Positions 1 through 9,135 are shown, numbered from the stretch's first letter. The stretch: DNA of 64,000 bases from CAVOGJ01 sp963700865 (GCA_963700865.1 CAVOZC010000018.1:1116001-1180000), one strand, 5' to 3'. Program-made: numbers and translations. Notes: a model not told the origin generated them from the letters alone.

Positions 1-358
1 TGAGGCTCCTGATGTGCGTTTTCGCTCATGCTTTCGGCCATCTGCGCCAATCGGCACATCTCGTCACGTAGGTGGTTGCCCCCTTGCGCCGTTTGGCAAT
101 CGTCGTTTGCTGGGGATGCACGAAATGGGTTCATAGGGACAGGACTGAGCGAAAGACGCTGATTCTCCAGTATAACCCTATGCACGCACCGTGCCGTTCG
201 GCTCGCTTACCGCGGGCCGAACGGCTCCAAGGGCGGTTCGTGTCCAGGCTGGCATTGCGTTTGCTTCCGCAGGGAGAGCGGCAGGGGGCCGGCGGGGCGG
301 CACCGTGCCGGTGTCGTGCGGTGGGGGGTGGTCCCCGGCCTGTCTGGCGGGTGTTCCC
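1..358. other. Left-edge non-coding stretch
   Basis: I see no supported gene here. Positions 193-202 and 216-225 form a perfect 10-bp inverted repeat (gccgttcggc / gccgaacggc) with a 13-nt loop, a possible leader hairpin for the gene starting at 359. Positions 73-88 read TGGTTGCCCCCTTGCG, which has the GG-N10-GC spacing of a sigma-54 promoter but a poor -24 box. On the minus strand, an ATG at 41 could open a gene running off the left edge, but only about 13 codons are visible. Confidence 0.4.
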
Positions 359-1957
359 ATGAAACAGCCGATCATCGACGACGCCGTTACCGAGCTGTTG
401 GAATTCTTGCAGCGGCCTTCGTCATATCCTCAGCGGCCCAGCCACGTAGAGCTGCGAGAAACGCATATCTCGTGGGTGTACCTTGCCGGCCGTTATGCTT
501 ACAAGCTCAAAAAGCCGGTCCGTTTTGACTTCCTCGACTTTTCGACTCCCGAGCTACGGAAGATCGCCTGCGATGCCGAGATTCGTCTGAATCGGCGACT
601 TTCGCCGAGTGTTTACCGGGCGGTGGTTTCGATCCGTCGCTCGAAGGCGGGTCGCTTGACGTTGACGGGCGACGGAGAGGTCGTCGACTGGCTGGTAAAG
701 ATGCGGCGATTGGACGACACACGAACCTTGCGGGCGTTATTGCTGGATCGGCGACAGGTAGCCGCCAGCGAAGACGCGCTGCGAGGCGTGGCGACTCACT
801 TGGCCCGGTTTTATGCGGAGCAGGCTCCCTTGACGATCCGCACGGCCGACTTCCGCTGTCAGCTGGAACGGCACATTGAAGAGAATGAGCAACAGCTCGT
901 GGCGCTGGCCACAAACGGAGACCATGGTCTGCATGTCGATACGATTCGACGGATTCATCACGCCCAAAAGCGGTTCCTCGTGACCCATCAGCCGCTGTTT
1001 GACAATCGCGTTCGCGACGGGCGGATTGTGGATGGACACGGAGACCTCCGGCCAGAGCACATTTACTTGTATCCCGAGCCGCTTGTGATTGATTGCATCG
1101 AGTTCAACCAGGAATATCGGGCGAATGACATCGTGGATGAACTGGCGTTCCTGGCCATGGAATGCAACCGCTTAGACGAGTGGTCTGTCGACGGTATCTT
1201 GTTCGCCGCGTATCAAGAGGCCAGCCATGACGTGGCTCCACCGCGGCTGATCGACTTCTATAAATCGTACCGCGCCTGCGTGCGGGCCAAGGTGGCTTCG
1301 CTGCGGAGCGTGCAGCAAACGGCCCCGCAGTCGACCACCTCGCGACAGGCGGAACGGGAATATCTGGAACTGGCCGACGGCTATGCGGACCATCTGGGGC
1401 CGCGGGTCATTCTCTTGATCGGGGGACTGATGGGGACCGGCAAATCGACCCTGGCGGACCATCTGGCGACGTTCCTGGCGGCCGATGTGGTCCGTTCCGA
1501 TGTGGTCCGACAGCAACCAGGTTCGGCGGCGGCCGACGGTGCGCCGCCGGCCGAGTTTGGCACGGGCAGGTACTCGCCGGAGGCAAGAACCAGGGTCTAC
1601 CGGGCTTGTCTGGCCCAGGTGGCGGAGCGGCTGGCAGGCAATCATCTCGTGATCCTGGATGCGACCTTTACTTCGCGGGCCATGCGACGGCTGGCCCTGG
1701 AACTAGCCGAAGCGTGGGACGCGCGGCTGTTACAGGTCGAATGCCATTGCCTGCGGGAAACGGCCTTGAAGAGGATTGCCGAACGCGTCCGCCAGGGGAA
1801 CTCGGCCTCGGAAGCGCTGCCCGAACACTATGACTTGCAAGCCGCGGAAGCCGAGTCTCCGCTGCCATCCGTGCCCCTGGTGAGGGTCGACTCGACCTTG
1901 GCGCTGGGACGGCAAGCAGCCATCGTATTGGAGTATTTGCAAGGCGTGCTGCGCTAA
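359..1957 (+). CDS. Bifunctional aminoglycoside phosphotransferase-like / AAA kinase-like protein
   Basis: The 532-residue protein has an N-terminal APH/choline-kinase-like domain with a catalytic loop HGDLRPEH near residue 225, followed by IDCIEF, which supplies the metal-binding Asp. A C-terminal P-loop NTPase domain resembles gluconate or zeta-type kinases, with Walker A GGLMGTGKST near residue 354. I chose the ATG at 359 because the in-frame 56-codon extension back to 191 is low-complexity and unlike the family. The architecture matches mycobacterial Rv2004c (about 500 aa), a DosR-regulon protein of unknown substrate, likewise linked to a Usp gene. Here a Usp gene follows 39 bp downstream, so they are probably co-transcribed. 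The substrate is unknown, and antibiotic resistance should not be assumed. Confidence 0.9.
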   Translation: MKQPIIDDAVTELLEFLQRPSSYPQRPSHVELRETHISWVYLAGRYAYKLKKPVRFDFLDFSTPELRKIACDAEIRLNRRLSPSVYRAVVSIRRSKAGRLTLTGDGEVVDWLVKMRRLDDTRTLRALLLDRRQVAASEDALRGVATHLARFYAEQAPLTIRTADFRCQLERHIEENEQQLVALATNGDHGLHVDTIRRIHHAQKRFLVTHQPLFDNRVRDGRIVDGHGDLRPEHIYLYPEPLVIDCIEFNQEYRANDIVDELAFLAMECNRLDEWSVDGILFAAYQEASHDVAPPRLIDFYKSYRACVRAKVASLRSVQQTAPQSTTSRQAEREYLELADGYADHLGPRVILLIGGLMGTGKSTLADHLATFLAADVVRSDVVRQQPGSAAADGAPPAEFGTGRYSPEARTRVYRACLAQVAERLAGNHLVILDATFTSRAMRRLALELAEAWDARLLQVECHCLRETALKRIAERVRQGNSASEALPEHYDLQAAEAESPLPSVPLVRVDSTLALGRQAAIVLEYLQGVLR

Positions 1958-1996
1958 CGCGTGTGGGTGGACAGCACGCAGAATCGAGGAAACCCG

Positions 1997-2461
1997 ATGA
2001 AGATCACAAACATTCTGTGCCCGGTTGATTTCTCCGATGCATCGGATGCGGCGCTGCTGCACGCCAGTGCGTTGGCTCGCAACTATGCCGCCAAGTTGCA
2101 CTTCGTCTACGTTTACGAACCGCACTTCGTGGACAGTGACATCGCGGGCATGCCGATGCAACCGGTCGCCGCGGACCTGGAACCGATCCGTCAGCGGCTC
2201 GAGGCGCTGCGGCCCTCGTTCGACGGCATTCCTTGCTGCCACAAGTTGCTTTTTGGGTTCCCCGGGGGATCGCTGGTGGCCTACGCGACGGGACACGACA
2301 TCGATTTGATCGTGATGAGCACGCATGGGCGGACGGGGGCGAGTCGCCTGTTGTTGGGGAGCGTGGCCGAGGCGGTCGTGCGATCGGCCCCCTGTCCGGT
2401 GCTGACCGTGCGCGACAGCCGAGGCCTCAGTGGTGCAGCCGAACCCACCCCGACCGCCTGA
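1997..2461 (+). CDS. Universal stress protein (single Usp domain)
   Basis: This is a 154-residue cytoplasmic Usp. It opens with the typical first strand (KITNILCPVDFSD) and has the C-terminal nucleotide-binding signature G-2x-G-9x-G-S as HGRTGASRLLLGSVAE near residue 115, so it is probably of the ATP-binding class. The start at 1997 has a purine-rich ribosome site (gaggaaa) and removes a 12-residue GTG-started extension lacking family similarity. It lies directly after the APH/AAA gene, as in the mycobacterial Rv2004c-Rv2005c pair. Partner and trigger cannot be read from the sequence. Confidence 0.92.
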   Translation: MKITNILCPVDFSDASDAALLHASALARNYAAKLHFVYVYEPHFVDSDIAGMPMQPVAADLEPIRQRLEALRPSFDGIPCCHKLLFGFPGGSLVAYATGHDIDLIVMSTHGRTGASRLLLGSVAEAVVRSAPCPVLTVRDSRGLSGAAEPTPTA

Positions 2462-3207
2462 CAAGAGGGAGTGCGGTGCCAGGCGTTTTGTTTTGGATGG
2501 GGCGGAGTTCCGAGATGGAGGGAGAGTCGATCCGCAGGGATTCGCGCATGCCCACTCGATGCTGCAAGTTCTCGGCAAGCCAACTGGGCACCGTATCCGC
2601 CTGCCGAGCCCGAGGAGAATCGGCGACGAGTAACTCGCACGCATCGGACCTTTCCTTTTGAGATGATGATGTCCTCCAGGTGCCCCCCGCCAAGTGTCTC
2701 CAAGGCGAAGCCCTGGCAATCTTCGAAGCTGCCGTTGCTGATCGTGATGTTCCTGCAGCCGCCGATTTAGCAGACCAGAATTTGAGATAGATTAGCGAAG
2801 ATTCAGCAGACAGTCTACTTCTTGCAAGATTCAGCGAGAGCAGTCTACTTCTTTTTGCGGTCTACTTCTTTGGGCAAACTCGGCGAACTGAGGTAGCCAT
2901 GGAAGTTCAGCGAGAATCCCGCCGGCCTCATCGGATGAGACCGGCGGGACGGAAATCACGTGTGCCGTACCTCGGGCGCGCACGAATGACGGTGGCCCGC
3001 CGAGAGTCCTGATGACGCTGTCGCACTAGTTCCGCAGCCATTTCTCGCAATATCAAACGCGCGTCTGCCTGCCGCCAAAAAGTTGAGATGGGAGAGTTGG
3101 CGAATGAGCTTCGCACGGCACGACCTGTCTGTGATAGGACGACAGGCGGCGGGGGCGACGTGCTGGTGACCCTCGTGGTCATCGTCACTCGTCGCGGCCA
3201 TCAGCGC
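2462..3207. other. Intergenic region with CAGTCTACTTCTT repeats
   Basis: There is no convincing gene in these 746 bases; the short open frames lack family features or ribosome sites. The recognisable structure is a cluster of three copies of a CAGTCTACTTCTT-like motif at 2811-2870. The stretch 2880-3207 lies downstream of the transposase gene's 3' end, and I see nothing more in it. Confidence 0.5.
2811..2870 (+). repeat. Left array of CAGTCTACTTCTT motifs (3 copies)
   Basis: Copies lie at 2811-2823, 2841-2853 and 2858-2870; the last has G for A at its third base. The first two are each preceded by an agattcagc tract. The same motif minus one C recurs in inverted orientation three times on the other side of the transposase gene (4521-4628). 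Confidence 0.75.
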
Positions 3208-4284
3208 TCAGCTAAGAAAGACGGCCGCACAGGCAGACTGGCCCCGCTGCCAGCGCTTGCCCGCCTCGGCGGCCCGTCGGGACACCTCGGCAAAGCTGCC
3301 CACCACGTGACCAAACATCTGCTCGTAACCGCTGACCACCGCCGACCACATTTCACTGCGGATCCCCAGGCGTTCCAAGATGGGCCGCACATGGTTGGGA
3401 ATGGAACCCGATTTCCCCTCCCGCACCATGCGGCCGCTGGTGTCCAGCAGTTGCAGGTAATCGTCGAGGCTCATCGGCAGCAGGCCCTTATCCGAGGCGC
3501 GGCGGGAACTGGCCGATGTCAGCCACCGCGGATCGTCCAGCGGAACCCGCTCGTCCAGCGTCAACTCACACATCCAGCCATCGGGGGCTTTACCCGGCGG
3601 CACGGGAGCCACAAGGCCGAGGGCCGCCGACTGTTGCTGCTGGCGGGCCTGAATGCGGTCGTAGGCCGACGTGTGCCGGGATGACTCGGGCGTCGACGCC
3701 TCGCCCGCGCGGATCTGGTTGAGATCAATATAAATGCCACAGATGAGAATGGCCGCCTCGTCGACCAGATTCCGGCACTGATACCGATCTTCCCAGAAGG
3801 TACCCTTGAAACCGTCCTCGCGATTGCTGCGGCGCGCCACATGCTCGCAGAGGATGCCCATAAACCAGGACGGATCGGACAACCGCCGCCGCAGGGTCTT
3901 GACCCGCCCCGGCATCAGCAGTTCCAGCGTAACCCGCGCCGCCGGAGGCGGTTGGGGCACACCATCGCGGCTCTTGGCCAGCTTCGTAGCCGTGAGCCAT
4001 TTGGTCACGACCTCCCGGTCGGACCAGGTCTTGACGACATCCGGCCGGTTACGGAGGACCAGGTGGATGTGGTTGCTCATTTCCGCACGGAATCCGATCT
4101 CGATCCCGAACAGTCCGGCCAGCAGTTGCTGCAGCTGATAGATCCACTGCCGCCGGTACTGGTAGTCCTGGCCGGTGACCGGGTCCTGACCGCAGAGCAA
4201 GGCTCGACGGACGCAGCGGGACCAGCAATGGTAGACGCCGACTACTTCGGGGCGGACGGTATCACGACGTGGGCGGGAAGGCAT
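3208..4284 (-). CDS. REP-associated (Y1/RAYT-like) tyrosine transposase
   Basis: The 358-residue protein carries a Y1_Tnp (IS200-like HUH) signature. The metal-binding pair appears in MSNHIHLVL near residue 80, after the N-terminal strand VVGVYHCWSRC. A WEDRYQCRNLVDE segment and the LICGIYIDLNQIRAG region, typical of the planctomycete members, lie near residues 170-195. I chose the ATG at 4284 for its strong ribosome site (GGAGGTGG, 5 nt upstream); the longer frame to 4434 has none. Single-copy Y1 proteins of this type mobilise or maintain REP-like palindromes rather than a full insertion sequence. That fits the inverted motif arrays on both sides and the palindromic repeats at 4894-5069. The catalytic Tyr cannot be assigned with certainty. 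Confidence 0.85.
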   Translation of the reverse strand: MPSRPRRDTVRPEVVGVYHCWSRCVRRALLCGQDPVTGQDYQYRRQWIYQLQQLLAGLFGIEIGFRAEMSNHIHLVLRNRPDVVKTWSDREVVTKWLTATKLAKSRDGVPQPPPAARVTLELLMPGRVKTLRRRLSDPSWFMGILCEHVARRSNREDGFKGTFWEDRYQCRNLVDEAAILICGIYIDLNQIRAGEASTPESSRHTSAYDRIQARQQQQSAALGLVAPVPPGKAPDGWMCELTLDERVPLDDPRWLTSASSRRASDKGLLPMSLDDYLQLLDTSGRMVREGKSGSIPNHVRPILERLGIRSEMWSAVVSGYEQMFGHVVGSFAEVSRRAAEAGKRWQRGQSACAAVFLS

Positions 4285-4520
4285 GTTCCACCTCCATGGG
4301 AAAGCGAGGCCGCGGAAAGAATCGGGGACTTCACCGTCGAAGTATACACGTGAATATAAGTGTACGCATATATATGCATTGAGTCGCGGGTCGTCAACCG
4401 CCCACACCGCAGCGTCACAGCAAAGTTGATCCATCGAGTCGGAGGAGCTCTCCTGACGGCCGCCTCAAGACAGCGAACCTGCCGCGAATAGGTTTCACCA
4501 CGGAACCCAGACTGCCCGAG

Positions 4521-4628
4521 AGAATAGACTGTCTGTTTTTTGGTTTTTGAAAGAATAGACTGGCTGCTTATTGGTTCTGCTTGTTGGTTGTTCACCAAAT
4601 AACCCAAACTGCGTGAAAGAATAGACTG
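4521..4628 (-). repeat. Right array of motif copies, inverted relative to 2811-2870
   Basis: Copies of AAGAATAGACTG (reverse complement CAGTCTATTCTT) lie at about 4520-4531, 4551-4562 and 4617-4628. They differ from the left-side motif only by a missing C. The last two copies share a longer context (GAAAGAATAGACTGGCTGCTT), so the array arose partly by local duplication. With the left array it brackets the Y1 transposase gene in inverted orientation. Confidence 0.75.
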
Positions 4629-4656
4629 GCTGCTTGTTGTTGCTTGTTGTTGCTTG

Positions 4657-4739
4657 TTGTTTCTCACGGAGCCACAGAGATCACAGAGGTGAGGGCAGAC
4701 GCCGCGAGCAAGTTGCCGACCGGTATCCGTGGCCCTGTG
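4657..4739 (+). repeat. 83-bp direct repeat, copy 1
   Basis: This is identical over 83 bases to 5113-5195. It begins with TTGTTTCTCACGGAGCCACA. Downstream of both copies there is weaker similarity (a GTCTGGAAACCAAC / GTCCGGCAACCACC pair, then GCTGATGGGCGCT / GCTGATGAACGCT), so the original unit was about 200 bp. CACGGAG-CACAGAG sequences of this style are dispersed repeats in planctomycete and other environmental genomes. Confidence 0.85.
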
Positions 4740-4893
4740 AGGAAAAAAGTACAGTTCCGCAGGGGTCGTCTGGAAACCAACAACCCGGATCCCGTCAACA
4801 CCACGGCCAAAAGGCGGTTTTGTTAACCGCTGATGGGCGCTGAAGGGAGGGTGACCAACCGGCGAAAGAGACGCACACACCAGGTCGTCGTTA

Positions 4894-5069
4894 GCCGTAG
4901 GCGCTAGCCTCGGGCAGCCACCGAGCCTCGGGCAGCCCTCTTCTTGCTTCTTGCCGTCCGTGACGCACCGGCGGACGGGTGGATCAGATATCCGTCAGGT
5001 CCGAGACCGTCACGCGATTCGACAGTGTACTCCGTTCACACGCCTCTGCCCGAGGCTAGCGCCTACGGC
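4894..5069. repeat. 23-bp perfect inverted repeat (palindromic REP-like pair)
   Basis: The arm at 4894-4916 (starting GCCGTAGGCGCTAGCCTCGG) is the exact reverse complement of 5047-5069, 130 bp apart. A partial third copy (GAGCCTCGGGCAGCC) follows the first arm. The GGCGCTAGCC core is itself nearly palindromic. Such elements are the expected substrates of RAYT-type transposases, and one lies 0.6 kb away. Confidence 0.8.
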
Positions 5070-5112
5070 TTTCATGACACGACGCGCGCATGGTGTCGAC
5101 CACTGCCGACAG

Positions 5113-5195
5113 TTGTTTCTCACGGAGCCACAGAGATCACAGAGGTGAGGGCAGACGCCGCGAGCAAGTTGCCGACCGGTATCCGTGGCCCTGTG
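5113..5195 (+). repeat. 83-bp direct repeat, copy 2
   Basis: This is the exact second copy of 4657-4739. The distance between the copies (456 bp) and the inverted repeat lying between them suggest a duplicated or compound element rather than two independent insertions. Confidence 0.85.
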
Positions 5196-5562
5196 CCTCC
5201 GAAAAAAAACCGGGGCGCGGGGGCCGTCCGGCAACCACCCCTCGAGACCACGGCAGGGCGACTGCGGATAACCGTGGTTGCTTGATCTGCTGATGAACGC
5301 TCCCGGGCGCTGCTCGGAGGCTGACTAGCGACGGAAGGTTTCGCCCAATCATCGTCAGCTGTGTGCGATGGGATCAGCCCCGAGATTACGAAGCGGCGGT
5401 AGGCAGCCACGGCATCAGACCACGCATTTTCCCTTGCCCGCAGTCAGCGAAATATCGCCTTCGCACGCTTCAACTTTGGAACACGGCCTGACAGCCGGGC
5501 CAGAATTTGGTTAGCCTGACGTTCGCAAGCGACGCCGCCATTCATCGGAGGAAGCGAATACC

Positions 5563-8415
5563 GTGAGGGACTGGCACCTCGGGACCGTGGCCGACTGTCT
5601 AGAGCAACTCGAATCGAACACTGCGAGCGGGCTGACCGCCGCCCAGGCGCGCGAGCTTCAGGCCCGCTACGGCCTCAACGAACTCGTCGAAACAGGCGGC
5701 CGGGGGCTTTGGCGCATCCTTGGGGAACAAGTCAGCGGGGCCATGGTGCTGCTGCTGATCGTGGCCGCGGGCGTTTCGGCCTTCCTTCATGAGTACACCG
5801 ACGCCGGTGTCATTATCGCCATTGTCGTCCTGAACGCCTTACTAGGATTCTTTCAGGATTACCGAGCGGAACGGGCTTTGGCGGCGCTGAAGAAACTCGC
5901 CGTACCCGTGGTGCGGGTGCGGCGAGATGGCACGGTCCGCGAGTTATCAGCCCGCGAGCTGGTGCCGGGCGACGTCGTGCTCCTCGAAGTCGGCAATTAC
6001 GTGCCGGCCGATTGCCGCTTGTGGGAGTCGGTGAATCTCAAGATCCAGGAAGCGGCATTGACTGGCGAGTCGGAAGCCGTGGACAAGTGCGTCGAGCCCT
6101 TGCGGGGTGAAGATTTGCCGTTGGGTGACCGACGGAACATGGCATACATGGGAACCGTTGTGACCTATGGCCATGGACAGGCCATCGTCACCGACACGGG
6201 TATGCATACCGAGTTGGGACACATCGCACGGTCGCTGCAATCGGTCGAATCCGAGCCAACGCCCCTGCAGCGGCGGCTGGCCCAGCTGGGTCGCACCTTG
6301 GCCCTGGTGGCGATCGCGATCGTGGCCCTGGTGTTCGGACTGGGGCTGCTGCGCGGCGAAGACCCGCGGTTGATGCTGATGACGGCACTCAGCCTGGCCG
6401 TGGCCGTGGTCCCGGAGGGGCTGCCGGCGGTCGCCACCGTGGCTCTCGCGTTGGGTGCGAAGCGGATGATCCGGCGTCGGGCCTTGATTCGCAAGCTGCC
6501 GGCGGTCGAGACGCTCGGCTCGGTGACCGTCATCTGTTCGGACAAGACCGGCACGCTCACCGAGAATCGGATGACCGTGACGGTGCTGGACGTGTCGGGC
6601 GATCGGCTGGATCTCACCGAGACGCTTCTGCAAGGCCAGCCCTTTAGCGAGTCGGAACCATCCGCGGATGTGGCGGCCTTACGTCAATCCGTTTGTGGCG
6701 ATTCGTCGCTGGCACTCCTCCTGGCGGGTGCCGGTTTATGCAACGACGCGGAGCTCGAAAGGGACGAGGAGCATCATGGATTTCGAGCGGTTGGCGATCC
6801 GACGGAAGGAGCGTTGGCCGTGGCGGCCGCCCGCTTGGGGCTGCCCAAGGATGACTTGCTGGCACGCTTTCCGCGTTACGCCGAGGTGCCGTTCGATTCC
6901 GAGCGAAAGCGGATGACTACGGTTCACCGGATTGCCAGCACCGGCGACGACGTGCGTGATGGGCCTCTGGCATCCGTTTTGCGGGCGATTCACCAGTTGG
7001 CACACGGCGAACACTTTGCTTTTACCAAGGGAGCGGTCGACGGCATCCTCGGCGTCTGCCGGTATGTCTGGCACGAGGATGAACCGAAGCAGCTGGACGA
7101 ATCGTGGCGCCAGCGCATCACCGCGGCCCACGAGGAACTGGCGTCCAGCGGCATGCGCGTATTGGGCGTCGCCTTTCGGCCGCTCGACGCACGTATCGCC
7201 AATCGACTCGGGGGAAGTCCTCAGGATGACGGACCACCATCCCGGTCGCCCGACGACGGAGAGATTGACGTTGAGCAGGATTTAATATTTATCGGCATGC
7301 TAGGCATGATCGATCCGCCCAGACCAGAAGTTGCCCTGGCCGTCGACCGCTGCCGCTCGGCAGGGATTCGGCCGGTGATGATCACTGGGGATCATCCGCT
7401 TACCGCCGTACACATCGCCCGCCAATTGAAGATCACCGGGGATGACCAGGTGCTTACGGGGCAGGAACTTGAACGAATGGGAGAAGAAGAGTTGCGTTCC
7501 AGGGTCGAAACGACTTCCGTTTACGCACGCGTCGCGCCGAAACACAAAATGCAACTCGTGCAGGCCCTGCAAGACAACGGCCACGTCGTGGCCATGACTG
7601 GCGATGGTGTCAATGACGCACCGGCTCTCAAGCAGGCCCATATCGGCGTCGCCATGGGCATCACGGGGACGGACGTGTCGAAGGAAGCCTCGCAGATGGT
7701 GTTGCTGGACGACAACTTCGCCACGATCGTCAACGCGGTCGAAGAAGGTCGCATGGTGTACGACAACATTCGTAAGTTCGTGAAATACACCATGACCAGC
7801 AACGCGGGCGAAATCTGGGTGATGGTGCTCGGCCCGCTCGCGGGGATGCCGCTGCCGCTGCTCCCGCTACAGATCCTCTGGGTCAATCTGGTGACCGACG
7901 GCCTGCCGGGTCTGGCATTGGCGGTGGAACCACCCGAACGGGACACGATGCGACGCCCGCCGTATCCGCCCCAGGAGCACGTGTTCGCTCGGGGCATGGC
8001 CTGGGACATCGGCTGGATCGGACTGTTGATGGGCGTCGTGTCCCTGGCCATGGGGTACGCGTATTGGGCCGCAGGATCAGCGGAGCAAGCTCATTGGAGA
8101 ACGATCGTGTTCACCGTGCTGACTCTGGCCCAGATGGGGAACGCTCTGGCGATTCGCTCCAGCCGTGACTCGTTGTTTCGCATTGGTGTGTTTTCTAATC
8201 GAGCCTTGATCGGCTCGGTGGCGTTGACCTTTGGCTTACAACTGCTCGTCGTCTACTGGCCCCCGCTGCAGCAACTCTTCCGCACGTCGGCGCTCACGGC
8301 AGGCGAACTGGTTGGTTGTATTGCCTTGAGCACCATCGTATTCTGGGCCGTCGAATTGCAGAAGCTGCTCGCTCGGCGGCGACTCCCGCTTGGCGAGTCC
8401 GATCATCCGCGGTGA
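5563..8415 (+). CDS. Cation-transporting P-type ATPase, Ca2+/PMR1-like (P2 type)
   Basis: The 950-residue membrane ATPase has the full P-type core: LTGES in the actuator domain near residue 167, PEGLP in M4 near 283 (a Ca2+-site motif of SERCA/PMR1 pumps), phosphorylation site DKTGTLT with Asp near 327, and TGDGVNDAP near 680. The N-terminal cation_ATPase_N region and six C-terminal membrane segments are present. There is no HMA domain, so it is not a heavy-metal pump. It starts at GTG 5563, where family similarity begins. The closest functional parallels are PacL and mycobacterial CtpF, a DosR-controlled pump. Its position among Usp genes supports a role in ion homeostasis under stress. Ion specificity (Ca2+ or Mn2+) is inferred from PEGLP only. 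Confidence 0.93.
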   Translation: MRDWHLGTVADCLEQLESNTASGLTAAQARELQARYGLNELVETGGRGLWRILGEQVSGAMVLLLIVAAGVSAFLHEYTDAGVIIAIVVLNALLGFFQDYRAERALAALKKLAVPVVRVRRDGTVRELSARELVPGDVVLLEVGNYVPADCRLWESVNLKIQEAALTGESEAVDKCVEPLRGEDLPLGDRRNMAYMGTVVTYGHGQAIVTDTGMHTELGHIARSLQSVESEPTPLQRRLAQLGRTLALVAIAIVALVFGLGLLRGEDPRLMLMTALSLAVAVVPEGLPAVATVALALGAKRMIRRRALIRKLPAVETLGSVTVICSDKTGTLTENRMTVTVLDVSGDRLDLTETLLQGQPFSESEPSADVAALRQSVCGDSSLALLLAGAGLCNDAELERDEEHHGFRAVGDPTEGALAVAAARLGLPKDDLLARFPRYAEVPFDSERKRMTTVHRIASTGDDVRDGPLASVLRAIHQLAHGEHFAFTKGAVDGILGVCRYVWHEDEPKQLDESWRQRITAAHEELASSGMRVLGVAFRPLDARIANRLGGSPQDDGPPSRSPDDGEIDVEQDLIFIGMLGMIDPPRPEVALAVDRCRSAGIRPVMITGDHPLTAVHIARQLKITGDDQVLTGQELERMGEEELRSRVETTSVYARVAPKHKMQLVQALQDNGHVVAMTGDGVNDAPALKQAHIGVAMGITGTDVSKEASQMVLLDDNFATIVNAVEEGRMVYDNIRKFVKYTMTSNAGEIWVMVLGPLAGMPLPLLPLQILWVNLVTDGLPGLALAVEPPERDTMRRPPYPPQEHVFARGMAWDIGWIGLLMGVVSLAMGYAYWAAGSAEQAHWRTIVFTVLTLAQMGNALAIRSSRDSLFRIGVFSNRALIGSVALTFGLQLLVVYWPPLQQLFRTSALTAGELVGCIALSTIVFWAVELQKLLARRRLPLGESDHPR

Positions 8416-8808
8416 AGCCGCTTTTGCATGGGCAATATGACATCGTTCGACCGCGAGCCAAAGAAGCATGCCCCGCTCCTCGCATGTGAGCCAAGCCACG
8501 TCAGCGGCATTCTTCGTCGGCCTGCGCGTTTCTGGGGATGGAGGCCGTGACCGCGAAAACGCGCACGCCGACAGAGCCCGCTTGCTGCGGGGGGCGATTG
8601 GCTTCGCCTGCTCAAGCGGGCTCGTCTGGCTCGCGGTCCAACGAACGATTTGCATAGCTGGTATGCCGCTGGCGCGGGACGGTGGATCCGTGAGCATCGC
8701 AAGAGTAGCTACAGACTTCTGATACGGGAGGTGGGTTGAGTTCGTCGCCTGGGAAAGCCAGAGGGCCGCTGTCGGAACCGGAGAGTCATCCCGGAATTCC
8801 CAATCTTT

Positions 8809-8944
8809 GTCCGCCAAGTCTGTGTCTTCCCGCTGTTGCCTTTCCTCGCGGTCACCCTAGCCGCGGATTTCCGTCGCGTTCTCTTCCGCCACCACGTCGG
8901 AAAGGTCACCCTTCAACACGAGCGTCCGCCAGGTCTGTGTCTTC
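8809..8944 (+). repeat. 21-bp direct repeats bracketing the Usp remnant
   Basis: The sequence GTCCGCCARGTCTGTGTCTT occurs at 8809-8829 and 8924-8944, with a single A/G difference. They flank about 94 bp containing the Usp tail remnant. They could be an old target-site duplication or a product of slipped duplication; I cannot tell which. Confidence 0.7.
8841..8923 (-). pseudogene. 3'-terminal remnant of a universal stress protein gene
   Basis: Read on the minus strand, this segment encodes TLVLKGDLSDVVAEEN and stops after IRG, matching the C-terminus HVLVLKSDLADLVE of the intact Usp encoded at 10141-10596. DNA similarity runs over about 80 bases (roughly 80 percent by eye) and continues past the stop codon of the intact gene. 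Nothing of the upstream Usp domain remains. The remnant sits between two direct repeats, which suggests duplication followed by deletion. Confidence 0.65.
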
Positions 8945-9119
8945 GATCCGTACTGTTCAATAAATGGGAGGGCTCGTTCCTATTTCCCTCTGCTTTGACC
9001 GCCGAGCCGTCATTCGAAGCTGTGCGGATGAAGCCCTCCCGGCGCACCGATCAGCACGTGGACACCCTGTTCCGCGCGTATCACGAGTGAACTTTCGGAG
9101 AAACGCCGTGGAGTTGAAA

Positions 9120-9135
9120 TGGAACGGTTATTGCA
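9120..9135 (+). promoter_or_regulatory. Sigma-54 (RpoN) -24/-12 promoter
   Basis: TGGAACGGTTATTGCA matches TGGCACG-N4-TTGCW with one mismatch and exact GG-N10-GC spacing. It lies 71 bases before the ATG at 9207 of the PEP-CTERM protein gene. Sigma-54 control of PEP-CTERM genes is known in floc-forming beta-proteobacteria (PrsK/PrsR-RpoN). Confidence 0.7.

Larger units (their letters stand above)
4285..5562. other. Repeat-rich intergenic region next to the transposase
   Basis: Nearly 1.3 kb has no supported gene. It holds the right motif array (4521-4628), a run of TGCTTGTTGT units (4631-4660), two copies of an 83-bp repeat (4657-4739 and 5113-5195) whose similarity fades downstream, and a 23-bp inverted repeat (4894-4916 and 5047-5069). 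Short open frames are by-products of these repeats. The last 100 bases would hold the promoter of the P-type ATPase gene. Confidence 0.6.

Noticed and set aside
1..41. Possible N-terminus of a minus-strand gene (ATG at 41) leaving the window.
   Set aside because: Only about 13 codons visible, no clear ribosome site and no recognisable residues.
73..88. TGGTTGCCCCCTTGCG as a seventh sigma-54 promoter for the gene at 359.
   Set aside because: Spacing fits but the -24 element has four mismatches and the distance to the start codon is 270 bp.
2471..2770. Possible 99-codon gene in the intergenic region.
   Set aside because: No ribosome site, no family signal and codon use like non-coding DNA.
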